Assembly (NCBI GenBank): GCA_037157565.1
Contig: JAZHRO010000003.1
Location: 36,841,001-36,905,000, forward strand
Source of the DNA: Thalassia testudinum
Taxonomy: Eukaryota; Streptophyta; Magnoliopsida; Alismatales; Hydrocharitaceae
Direction: 5' to 3'
Length of the DNA: 64,000 nt
Shown here: piece by piece, positions 35,260-46,488 of the stretch
Numbering within the stretch: the stretch's first letter is position 1
How the letters are laid out: each line of letters starts with the position of its first letter
Made by a program: the position numbers and the translations under genes
Notes under the pieces: model-generated
Told to the model about the DNA's origin: nothing
What the model saw: only the letters and a program-made list of their open reading frames with translations
Databases searched by the model: none

Positions 35260-36269
35260 GTTTAAGTCTTTAAAACACTGTAGCAATCTCTGAGTGATTC
35301 TGTCGAAGACACAGCTTTTTCAGTTCAGGCGGCAAGCCTAAAACCCTAGGAATCAAGGTTAAAACAACTTTCTGAAGATCTGAATGAGTTTCTGAGGTTG
35401 AAGAGACTCTATTTGAGGCTTTGATTTCTTAGGAGGAAGCTTTAAACATAAAGTCAATTTTCGAGCTTCCATAGTAAAACATGAGTCTGTTAATGGAGAT
35501 CTGAGCTTGAATTGAGGAATTGAGATGTGAAAATTATTTCTGGGAACTTATTTGATGATCTGAAAGTGATTAAAGTGAGCTCAGGTTAATGAATGTGTGA
35601 GTATCTAGTTTCTACCAATTTGGGTTACTTTCAAACCTAAGCCAACAGGAGAAGCATTCTGATGAAATTTGAATTTAAAACCTACCCAGATTGATCTGTT
35701 ATAACCCTTAGAATTAATCTAAATTGATTAGAAACACCTTTAACTGTCTGTTCCACATATTGATGTCTGAAAATTCAAACTCTAAAGCTTTCAGAGAACT
35801 GAAGAGCATCTCTGGTGGTTCTGAAGGTCTTAAGAGCTTGAAACCTATTCTAAAAGAGGCGGAATCACTTATATAACATGTACATACCTTTAAATAAAAG
35901 AGAGAAGTCCATCTGAGGATTCTCCTGACTTAATTTCACTTCCAGGATAGTAGAAACCCCATAGGAACCCCTGATTTCATCTTTTAAATTGAAAAGGAAA
36001 ACATCATTAAAACATTAAATTGACCCTGTAATTGTGTAGATTACCCTTAGAGCTTTTCAACAAACTTGAAATCACTCAATTTGGAGTTCTAGGTAGAATG
36101 TTATGAACATTTGAATTTGGGTCTGGAAGGGGTAGGATAGTCCCACCTCAGTTGTTCATGGGCATGCGCCTGGGGATAAAAATAATTCGTTGCATGGCCT
36201 CTGCAGTCGTCAACGCTCGATGCACCGGTTACCGATTCCATCTGATCTGAGCATTGCATGTGTGTGTGT

Positions 36270-36485
36270 GCGGGCTTATGCCTGCGGGTCTGCGCCCTTA
36301 GGGGCGTGGGATTAGATTGTGCCCTAGGAGGGCGTGAGTGGCCTGCGAGGCCAGGTTGAGCCGATGTGGCTCGAGACTGTGAATTGATAAAAATGAACCA
36401 AAAACAAACCTAATTGAGAATAGGCGAGGACCGAGTAGGGTCTGGTCCCACCCTGGTCTCAGGGTGCTGTGTATCCTCGAAAGGA
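36270..36485 (+). other. Array of eight short GC hairpins in LTR D
   Basis: Consecutive stems: 36270-36285 (loop TTAT), 36293-36306 (CGCCC/GGGCG, loop TTAG), 36321-36333 (GCCCT/AGGGC), 36340-36352 (GGCCT/AGGCC), 36358-36372 (GAGCC/GGCTC), 36428-36448 (GGACC/GGTCC), 36449-36466 (CACCCT/AGGGTG) and 36474-36485 (TCCT/AGGA, loop CGAA). The block is GC-rich inside an AT-rich LTR. In the 3' LTR (49501-49716) two stem changes become G-T wobbles and one outer pair of the seventh stem is lost. Confidence 0.7.
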
Positions 36486-37197
36486 CCTCGTCAAAAATAA
36501 AATAACTTCTGGTTAAAAAAGTAAAAAACCCAATTCAGCTGAAAGTTTAAGGAAAAGAGACTAAGGAGTGTTAAGGAGAAAACTAGGGGAAGAAGAGAAG
36601 GTAGGAGAAGACTAAGGGAGGAGAATATGATGTAGGAAGAGAAGAAGGCAGGAACAACAGAAGAAAGAGAGTTTGAGAGAAAGAAGAAAATAAGAGAGAA
36701 GGAGATGAGTGGCTGAAGAGATAAATAAAAATAAGTGAATTTTTCTTGAATCATTATCTTTTTATTCTTAATTGTAAAAAGGCATGTATTAATAGGATAA
36801 CTTTTAATTGCCTTAATTTCTTGGAATGAAATAAAATTGAAAAACTAGCATGTTTGCTTATTAATAAAGTAGATCATTTTGAGTAAATATGTTCTCTTAT
36901 GGGATTTTGCATATTACTCCATTTTAATTAATATTTTGGCAAAATTCATATTTTAAAAATCAAACTAGTTATACCTCCTAAACTTATAGAAGAAAATTGG
37001 TGAATTTGGAGAAAATTATTATACCTCCCAGTGAATGACTTGGACTCAACCAGTAAAAATTTCTAAAATGTTAGGTTAATTCGACCCTATACTACACAAC
37101 TGACACAACTTCGAGTTAACCTAAGTGATTTCTTCTACTCTTAATTAAGTGAAATAAACTTAATTACTGAGTTGAGTGGAACCACGCATCATTTTAA

Positions 37198-37215
37198 TGG
37201 CGCCGTTGCAGGGGA
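37198..37215 (+). other. Primer binding site of element D
   Basis: TGGCGCCGTTGCAGGGGA, 6 bp after the LTR end. Nearly identical to the complement of a plant tRNA-Asp 3' end. Confidence 0.88.
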
Positions 37216-38188
37216 GGAAATATTTTGATTGACTAGAATTAAGTTGGTTTAATTAGGAGATATTTTGTAAATATTTTTGTTTTTACTAACTTTTGTTTTA
37301 ATTAGTGTGTTTTGTTTTGTTTTTGTTTTATTTTTATTTTATTTTCTGTCTTCTTTTCAGGTTTACCTTTGCGAGTAATCTCTGGAGAAGGTGGGAATCC
37401 ATTTTACAATTTTCATTTTTGTAAGTTTTTCTTAATCTTTTGTTTGTTGCATTTAAAAATAAAAAAAAATAAAACTACATCTTTTTTGACTAGCAGCAGC
37501 ATAAACATAGGCATACACTCTTAGGAGTGCACATTTTCTACTAGTATTAAGAGCGATCTAACTCGGGAAATTTTTAAGTTATTTTTCTCGCATCAGCGGG
37601 AAAACACGAGAAAACCCACGTAGATCCCTGTCCTTTGAGACTTAAAAAAAGACCACATATTTTTGTTTGAAAAGATATAAAAAGTAGCCATTGTAGTTTA
37701 ATTGATATATTTTTGAAAAAAAGACTAACTAAAAAGAGGAAGTAAACTTGGTGACTTAAATCTGTTTGCAGAATGCTATTGCTATGGTCTGTTGCATGCT
37801 ATCACGCACACAGTGCGATCACTAGAGTCACACGAGTCTATTTTTCTATCTCTCCGCTTTGCACCTCTTAGGGCTTTGGCCGAAGATCAACAAGTCTATC
37901 TCACTACTAGAGTCTCGGGGAGCCAGTAGTGAGTGGTCTCGATCCTAGACCTTAGACCTTAGACCTTTGAGCTTTAAGGTACGCACCTACGTAGTCACGA
38001 ATTAGGACATGTATTTTGATACTGTTACTCTATTTGTTTGCGTCAAATTACTTTGCGTATCTTAGGAATTTCTTCTTTCCTTTGAAAGAAGAGCAAAACC
38101 TACGTCTTTTGCGCTGTTTTGTGGGTTTTTTGTGCTGTTGTTTCCTAATCGATGGTGTGCGTGTGCCTTTGCATATTATTTTCCATTT
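37216..38188 (+). other. Leader of element D
   Basis: About 1 kb with T-rich stretches and no recognisable coding region. Frames opening before 38189 have no domain support. Confidence 0.6.
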
Positions 38189-40357
38189 ATGGATGGGAGG
38201 CGATCCTTGCATCCACCTCTTGCACCATCATTGACAGGTGATCCTAGGCTGGTTGCAGATAAGCAACCAATGGTTTTCCCGTCTGATCCATCTACTTCTA
38301 TGGATCCAATGCAGAATCTTAGTCCTGAGATCCCTTCTTCTGGTCAGGGGGAGATGTCGCCTTTTGATGTTCATGAGGCGCTCCTGAACCAGAACCTTAG
38401 GATGCTAGAGCAAACAAGACAAATCAATTTACTAACAGCAGCCTTAAATAATTTGCTAACTCTTCAAACCCATTCTTCACCTCGACCTGAGGCGGGTTTT
38501 GAAAATCCTGATTTACCGATCAATCATCCAAGGCCTCTACTTAGAGATTATTATAACCCATCTAATGCACAAGTAGAGCCTAATGTTAGGATTCCTATTG
38601 GGGAAAATGATCCAGAATTAAAGCCAAACATTATAGGTTTAATTCCCCACTTTCATGGATTTGCATTCGAGGATCCATTTCAACATATTGAAGATCTTAA
38701 AAATTTATCCCAAACTCTTGGTCCTCGAAATCAAAATAGGGAAATCCTACTAATGAAAATGTTCTCTTTTAGCCTTAAAGATAAAGCAGCTTATTGGTAT
38801 AGAACTATAGCAAGACCAATCTCAACTTGGGCTGAACTCAAATCCGCATTTTTGAAGAAATTCTTTCCAATTGGTCGAACCAATGCTTTAAGGTGAGCTA
38901 TTACTACTTTCAATCAAAATCAAGGAGAAACAATTCATGAAGCGTGGGAACGTTTTCATGAATGGCAAAGGAAATGCCTACATCATGACATCCCTCGTTG
39001 GCAACTCATGCATATCTTTTATTATGGTTTACAAGAGGGCATTCGCAATCTAGTCGATGCCTCTTGTGGAGGGAATTTTCTAAATCGCGATGCAGAATCC
39101 GCTTCAGAATTATTTGAAGGGATGGCGGAAAACTCGATCAATAATGCATCAATGTTGCAATTTTCACGGGGCACGAATACGAATCATCAAAATCCGCATA
39201 AGGGCATTCACGAGATCGGTAATCCGTCCAGTTCAAAGGATTTAGAGATTATTGCAGAAAAACTGGACAAAGTAGATATCGTAGCAAAGCATCTCGACGA
39301 GGTTGGAAACACAATGAAGACTCTTACACCTCTACTTGCTACGAATCCCACATATTTACCTATTTCGCAAATTCCTGCGGGGAGGGAATTTGTGAATAAT
39401 CTGGATTCTAGAGATCCATTGCCCTTGGGTTTTCTATCTACTCCTTCACCAACCCAAGGAGGGACCTTTCTCCCACAATCTTACCCACCCTTTTCCCTAC
39501 CCTTTACTGTTGCAGAAAACATGCCATATCCTTTTGATTTAAACACCATTCAGGGATACACACCAAGATCAAACCCATATTCAAATTCCTATAATCTTGG
39601 ATGGTGTAATCACCCTAATTTTTCTTGGTTTGACCATACACAAAGACCATCATATCCGACTCAGACCAGACAAAACCTGCCTACATTGCCGTTTCAGCAA
39701 CACAATGCAAGGCCATGTTACGCGGGTTCGCAAAACCCCGTAGGGCCAAATAGAGATTCACAGCTAGACCAGATTTTAAGAGCTGTGACTGAGAGCCAAC
39801 GACAAAATACTGAGTCTCTTGCTAAAGTCCAACGACAATGTTCGGTAGAATTGGCTGATCTTAGGTGTCAAATCATGCAATTAGCTGAATCTCGTCAGCT
39901 AGGGACCCTTCCATCCCAGCCAATTCCAAACCCTAGGAATATCCAGCAAAGACAACACCTGGGTGTTCAAAATTCGAATCAGGGACATGTCCATCTCCTT
40001 AATCAATTACCCTTGAATCCAAATCAAAATCAAAATATGAATCCACCTATTTCTAATCTTGATTTTGAATATCTAAATCAACAGCAATTAGTTGCGAATC
40101 AACCATTAATTAATGATCTATCTTTCCAAAATTCACAAGCATCTTCTTCTTCAGCTACTTCTTCTTCTCATGCGGGTATTAACTCTGTTACAACCCATCG
40201 TGGAACTTCCACTAGGGATCCAGTTTTTCCAAAGAACCTATCCCAAGACCCTAGTACATCTAGATCAACCCCTATTTCTACATCTGGAAGAGGTGCAGAA
40301 CCCGATCCCGCAATTCCTGCTAATTCGCAAGATCAGGATAACACCTCAGTAGAATAA
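38189..40357 (+). pseudogene. gag of element D (two in-frame stops)
   Basis: The start is chosen at ATG 38189 (MDGRRSLHPP), since the upstream in-frame ATG adds only hydrophobic leader-like residues. The Gag domain is at about 38590-39150: LKPNIIGLIPHFHG, FSFSLKDKAAYWYRT, KKFFPIGRTNALR, then the AWERF and IFYYGLQEG regions. A Pro/Asn/Gln-rich C-terminal half follows. TGA at 38894-38896 replaces the residue after NALR (Cys in element A), and TAA at 40355 separates gag from the protease in the same frame. The 40355 stop could be native or a mutation; the frame goes on unbroken after it. Confidence 0.85.
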
Positions 40358-43300
40358 GAAACCCACATCCCATTCCCAGAAGCTTTGAAGAAGACTAGGA
40401 AACAAAAACAACCTGTTACATTAGATGAAGATTTGATTAAGATTTTTGAACAGGTACATATTAATATCCCACTCCTAGATGCTATCAAACGCATTTCGAC
40501 TTATGAAAGATTTCTTAAGGAATTGTGTACTCCTAAGCGTAAGTTGAGGAAAGGAAGCACTTTGTACTTTCAGAGCATGTGAGCTCTATTATTTCAAGTA
40601 TGCTTCCTTTAAAAAAGAAAGACCCAGGATCTCCATTTATTTCCTGTATAATTGGGGGTCAGTGTTTTGATAGAGTCCTCCTAGATTTAGGAGCTTCTAT
40701 TAACCTCATTCCTTTCTCTTTGGTAAAACATTTTCAAATAGAAAACCTTAAGTCCGCCAATGTGACTTTACAATTAGCTGATAGATCTATTAAGTCACCA
40801 AAAGGAATGTTGGAGGATGTTATTGTAAGAGTTCGGGATTTTTACTTCCCTATAGATTTTATTGTTCTTGATATGGAAGTACCCGAATACATAAGCCACA
40901 CCCCAATTATCTTAGGGAGACCCTTTTTGGCTACTGCAAAAGCCAACATTGATTGTGAATCAGGAAAGGTTGAATTCAAATTTGGGGAGAAGACAATTAA
41001 GTTAGATATATTTAGAACTTCTAGTGGATTTGATTGTGAATGGATTGAGGAAATAAAATCAATAGAAGTTTTTGAGGATGACATTAGTTCTTTAGATTTA
41101 GAAGACACAACTTTTGATATCCCATACCCTCAAAGCAATGAAACATTATTGGAATCTCTACTCAATCCTGAATTTGACTCTGAATCTGAATCACTTTTCA
41201 CAATTGAGAATCCTACCCCAAATCCTACAGTTGATTCAATTCCTATCCTTGAATTGAAACCATTGCCTGATAATCTTAAATTTGTATATCTTGAATCTGA
41301 TCAAACATATCCTATAATAATCAATTCTCATCTCTCTGAATCACAAGAATCCAAATTGATCAAAGTACTTCGAGATCACAAGAAGGCAATTGGGTGGACT
41401 TTACACGATCTCACTGGGATTAGCCCCAATTTTTGTACTCATCGCATCTATATTGAAGATGGGTCACGACCTTCAAGAGAAGCTCAAAGACACCTAAATC
41501 CTAATATAAAGGAGGTCGTTAAGAAAGAAATAATCAAGTGGCTTGATGTTGATATTATTTATCGTATATCTGATAGCCCTTGGTTGAGTCCAATTCAAGT
41601 GGTACCCAAAAAGGCAGGACTCACCATAATCAAAACTGAATCTGGAGAAACCATTCCCACACGAATTGCGAATTCGTGGCAGGTTTGTATAGATTATCGA
41701 AAACTGAATTCTGTTACAAAGAAGGACCATTTTCCTTTACCATTCATCGATCAAATTCTTGAGAGATTAGCTGGTAATAGGTTCTTCTACTTTTTAGATG
41801 GTTACTCTGGATATAATCAAGTTGCAATTTATCCCAAAGATCAAGAGAAAATGACTTTCACCTACCCCTTCGGAACCTTTGCTTTCCGAAGAATGCCATT
41901 TGGGCTTTGCAACGCACCCGTGACTTTTCAACGTTGCATGTTAGCCATTTTTACTAAAATGGTGGGTGAATATATGGAGGTTTTTATGGATGATTTTTCA
42001 ATCTTCGGGGAGACATTTGATATTTTCTTGGATAATTTGTCGAAGGTTCTAAAAAGATGTATTGAGGTTAACCTTGTCCTTAGTTGGAAGAAGAGCCATT
42101 TTATGATTCTTGAGGGCATAGTACTTGGTCATCTTGTACTTGAGTGGGGTATCCAAGTAGATCGAGCCAAGATCAATCAAATTGCAAATCTTCCAATTCC
42201 CGACTTGATCAAAGGCATTAGATCATTTCTCGAGCATGTGGGATTTTATAGAAGATTCATCCTTGATTTTTCAAAAATTGCCCGACCACTCACAAACCTC
42301 CTCACAAAGGATGCGATTTTTGAGATGGATGAGGAGTGTATTTTAGCATTTAAAACTTTGAGAGACAGAGTTACATAGGCTCCAATTTTGCAACCACCTA
42401 ATTGGGATTTACCATTTGAAATCATGTGTGATGCATCAGATTATACAATAGTAGCTGTTTTAGGACAAAAAATTGAGAAGAATCCGGTGGTAATTTACTA
42501 TGCTAGTAAAACATTGAATGAGACATAAAGGAATTACACAGTTACAGAGAAAGAGTTACTAGCAATAGTATTTGGATTAGAAAAATTTAGATCTTACATA
42601 CTTGGGTCTCAAATCATAGTGTACTCTAATCACTTAGCTATTCGACACCTTCTATCTAAGAAGGACACGAAACCTAGGTTAATTAGATGGATCTTGCTTT
42701 TGCAAGAATTTGACTTAGAAATTCGTGATAAGTTGGGTAGTCAAAATGTTGTTGTAGATCGTCTTTCCCATCTTCCTTCTGATACAATCGAATCATCTCC
42801 ACCAATCACAGAACACTTCCCTGATGAACATCTTTTGACTATATCCACAGATCTTCCTTGGTATGTAGATATTGTTAAGTATTTGGTTACACATCAATTC
42901 TTGCCAGATTGGGATAGGAATTGCAAATCACGACTCAAAGAAGAAGCCAAATACTATTTTTGGGAAGATCCATATCTTTTTAGACTCTGTAATGATCAAA
43001 TCATCAGGCATTGTGTCACTTCTTCTGAGATTGATTCTATCCTATCTTTTTGTCATGACCAGGCCTGTGGTGGTCACTTTTCTGGTAGAAAGACTGTTGT
43101 AAAAGTTTTGCAATGCGGGTTTTATTGGCCCACGTTATTTGCTTATTCTCAGACTTATTATAAGGCATGTAGTCGCTGCCAAACACTTGGTGTCATGTCT
43201 CAGAAAGACATGATGCCTTTGAACCCGATTCTAGTCTGTGAAATCTTTGACATTTGGGGCATAGATTTTATGGGTCTGTTTCCGTCCTCTTTTGGCTTCC

Positions 43301-44138
43301 ATTATATTTACTTGCTGTCGACTATGTTTCTCGTTGGATTGAAGCCATACCCACATGCACAAACGACCATCGAGTTGTCATTCCTTTTATACAGAGTCAC
43401 ATTTTTGCTCATTTTGGGGTACCTCGTGCTATTATTTCTGACAGCGGTTCCCATTTTATTAACACCTAGTTTAAAACTTTACTTAGAAAATATGGGGTTG
43501 CACATCGTATTTCTACACCTTATCATCCCTAGACTAATGGGCAAACTGAGGTCTCTAATCGGGAGATCAAAAAGATCCTTCAAATGACAATCCGACCCGA
43601 TAGGAAGGATTGGTCTTCCCATTTAGATGAGGCTTTGTGGGCTTATAGGACTGCCCACAAAACACCAATAGGCATGTCACCATACATACTTGTTTATGGG
43701 AAACCTTGTCATCTTCCCGTAGAAATTGAGCATAAGGCCTATTGGGCAATTAAAGCCTGCAATTTAGACCTCTTGAAGGCTGGTGAAAATCGTAGATTAC
43801 AGCTTAGTGAACTCGAGGAATTACGTCATGATTCCTATGAAAGTTCAAAGCTGTATAAGGAGAAACTTAAAGCCTTCCATGACAAATTCATTTCCCGCAA
43901 ATCCTTTGCACCTAGTCAGAAGGTGTTGTTATTTGTTGACCGTTTTAAGCTCTTCCCAGGTAAACTTAAGTCTAAATGGCAAGGGCCATTTATTGTAGTT
44001 AGAGTCTTCGACAACGGAGCTGTCGAAATCACTGAACCCAACAAGGATCAACCCTTCAAAGTCAATGGTCAATGTCTTAAACCTTTCTTGGAATCACATC
44101 CTTTGGGTCTTGTTGGAGAATGTTACATGCTCCACTAG
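40358..44138 (+). pseudogene. pol of element D: protease, RT, RNase H, integrase (broken)
   Basis: The protease is at about 40610-41030 (LLDLGASINLIP, ILGRPFL). RT runs about 41390-42330 with LDGYSGY and FMDDFS intact. RNase H spans about 42410-42780. Integrase has its HHCC region at 43040-43190, its core at about 43250-43570, and a C-terminal part ending CYMLH at 44138. Damage: a frameshift at about 40555-40580, TAG 42376 and TAA 42526 (both Gln in relatives), a one-T loss at about 43306 that shifts frame, and TAG codons near 43465 and 43530 (Gln in relatives). The RNase H motif reads YSNH instead of YSDH, so a catalytic Asp is lost. The single-frame plan is otherwise clear. Confidence 0.9.
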
Positions 44139-44382
44139 GGTTTTTTCTATCCATCCACCACACTTGTATATAGTTGTTTCCTATTTTTACCCTTTTTGAT
44201 TTTCTTATACACTTACTTTTAAAATTTCACTTCATATCATATTGATTACTTTCATTTAGTCCGACTGACCACTCTGACCTTTGGTCAGACTTGAAACCGT
44301 CCGTACAGAGATTTTTAATCTCCTCTATTCAACTCCTTCCATCACCCTATACTAAATGAAGTATAATATTTTTCACCCTTCT

Positions 44383-44419
44383 TACAATGAGGACATTGTA
44401 AAATTTTGGTTTGGGGGGG
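44383..44419 (+). other. Internal hairpin-G-run module of element D (module 1)
   Basis: TACAATG (44383-44389), loop AGGA, CATTGTA (44394-44400): a perfect 7-bp stem. A seven-G run (44413-44419) follows, then TGATGAA. It lies about 245 bp after the pol stop. It resembles a second polypurine tract. Confidence 0.8.
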
Positions 44420-45486
44420 TGATGAACTGAAATTTTCACTTTAAGTGTTGGTTTAAAAAATAAAAGCACATAAAAATTAAATATCCATGAAATTTAAAAA
44501 AATAGAAATTCAAAAAATGATAAAAATTTTTAAAAATTCAAAAATTTCATAAAAATTTGAAAATTTTTTGAAAAAAAATCACAAAAAAATCATAAAAATT
44601 TTATGCATAAAAATAAAAATATATAAATACAAAAATTTGAAAAAGATTTTCATAAAAATAATAAGAGGGGAATATTTATTATTAATAAAGAAGAAAAGAA
44701 GAAGAATATATATATTATAATTAAGAGTTTAATTTTCTTTTAGGTCAGAAGTTTAAAATGTATATAGACTATATATAAGTATTTAAGAGCATTCAATTCT
44801 TAATTAGATTTTACTTAAACATTTTGTAAAAACACACTTTTGTGTTTAAAATTTTTAAAACAAGATTTTATTTGAATTTAGGAATCTCTTAAATCTTTTT
44901 AAGATTTGTTTGTCTATTCTTATTTGAATTAAGAAACTAAGTGTGTTAAGATTTTAAACTTAAGTTTTGGAATTGAATTATAACTTTTTAATCAATTAGA
45001 TTAAGTAATCTTTTGCTGTTTGAAAATTTGATTTTATCATAAAGTTAAGTAAAAAGACAGATATTCAGAGTTAATTAGATAGGGAGTTGGTAGAATTTTA
45101 GTTTACAAAACTTACAAGCTAGAGAAATAACTAGACTTGGTAAATTTTGTCTTGACGGATCCTATAGGAAGAAACTAAAAATTTGAAGAACCTAAGAGTA
45201 AAGGGCTTTGTTGTCCAAGCTTTGGTTTGAGAGCTAAGTAACCTAAACATCTAAATTCACTCACATAGAATTGTCTTGTTGACATCTAAGACCGCGAAAA
45301 CACAGAGGTTAAGAGATCAATTCTGAATCCTCTTTAGTCTAAGGATTTCCGCGGGGCGATTCTTGAAAGGGTGAAGGATGTGCCACTCACCTAGAAAAAG
45401 GATTTGGAGAATAATGGTAGTAATAAAAATGAGAAGGGGAAAAAAAAAGAAAAAGAAAAGAAAAGTAAATAAAACACCCTGCAGTC

Positions 45487-45614
45487 AAGTGCCTTGTTAA
45501 AAATGGGTGCTTATGCATTTTTGTCCACAAATAAATAAAAGCATCTCAATACAAATGGATGCTACCCTTCCTTCCATCAAATAAAAAGAACACCTTGCTA
45601 CAAATGGGTGTTCT
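45487..45614 (+). repeat. Triple tandem hairpin in the 3' untranslated region of D
   Basis: Hairpins at 45487-45512 (AAGTGCC/GGTGCTT, two wobble pairs), 45540-45563 (AGCATC/GATGCT) and 45587-45614 (AGAACACC/GGTGTTCT). Spacing is 53 and 47 bp, and loops share a TACAAATG-like core. Element C has the same three with altered stem bases. Confidence 0.7.
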
Positions 45615-46451
45615 AACCTATAGAAAAAGAGAAAAAAAATATGGAGAAAAAAAAATATTTGGAATAAGAGACCTAGTGGTCCACCGGGGAGATATACACA
45701 AAAAGTGTTGACCTCAGGATAGAAAACTGGTGAGGAGAAAGCAACCAAACCTGAGTAAGGCCAAGCCAAAGGCTTGAATTGGAATAATTCGGATTGGAAA
45801 GTGATGTCTTAAGATCTGGATTTTTGCAACTTTGGATGTCTTTAGGACAATTCTCTTCACTAAGCATAGATGTTTTAAAATCATAGCTACTGAACCTTGG
45901 TATTAGGCAATGAAGCTTAAGAAATTGGGTTTTGAAGATTTTAAGTTGAGACCTAAAGGAGAAGAATTGACAAAATTCCAGGTCTAGAAGTTAATCTTTA
46001 GTGTTGTAGGCTAGTAAATTAGAGTTTTACTACTCTAAGTTTGATTAATAATGAGTATCTGGTTAATTTGCTTAAACTTATATTGATAAAAGTCAAATAT
46101 CATAAACAAAGGATTAATTTAAATCTATTTGAGTTAAAATTTAACTCTCAATCCTTAAGTTTTGTTTTTCTTAAAACACTTTGTATTCTAATTTGAGTTA
46201 AGAATAGTTACAAAGATTAAGAGATTTTTGAAGAATTCTAATTCAGAGTAAAATTCTTGTTTACAAATTATTTTAAGTGTGTTTTGAAAATGTTATAAGT
46301 ATAAGTCTAAGTAAAAAAATTTTCACACATGCTCTATACATTAATCATTTATATTTAACCTTAAAAATTTCTGACCTAAGCTTTCCTCTACATAGTTACT
46401 ATTTATAATAATTTAAACCCAAGTGCTTTAAATCATCATAGTCTTAGTTAA

Positions 46452-46488
46452 TTTTGCTAGGGACTAGCAAAACTTTGGCTTGGGGGTA
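46452..46488 (+). other. 3' hairpin and polypurine tract of element D (module 2)
   Basis: TTTTGCTA (46452-46459), loop GGGAC, TAGCAAAA (46465-46472), then GGCTTGGGGGTA up to the 3' LTR at 46489. This is the expected plus-strand primer tract preceded by a perfect 8-bp stem. Confidence 0.88.

Larger units (their letters stand above)
33244..37191 (+). repeat. 5' LTR of element D
   Basis: Starts TGATGAG-ACA-CTCGTCA (a terminal fold) and ends GCATCA. TATA box at 34011-34018. The roughly 3.1 kb downstream would be leader RNA. It contains an AGGAGT/TTAG short repeat (34330-34390), an 11-bp perfect hairpin (35235-35259), an array of GC hairpins (36270-36485) and a purine-rich stretch (about 36540-36720). 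An LTR of nearly 4 kb is large. Confidence 0.95.
44139..46451 (+). other. 3' untranslated region of element D
   Basis: 2.3 kb without a coding region. It holds module 1 (44383-44419), an A/T homopolymer-rich stretch (44440-44740), the triple hairpin (45487-45614) and AT-rich DNA. An env-like gene, which some Athila elements carry here, is not seen. Confidence 0.75.

Noticed and set aside
36491..36754. Hydrophobic minus-strand frame that could pass for a membrane protein
   Set aside because: It lies in the purine-rich end of LTR D; its hydrophobicity comes from base composition only.
40355..40357. TAA between gag and protease in D as a read-through signal
   Set aside because: The frame has other stops and element A shows continuous gag-protease without a stop at this place; not excluded but unsupported.
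44139..46451. An env-like gene between pol and the 3' LTR of D
   Set aside because: No open frame with signal peptide or membrane segment; the region is A/T-rich and non-coding.
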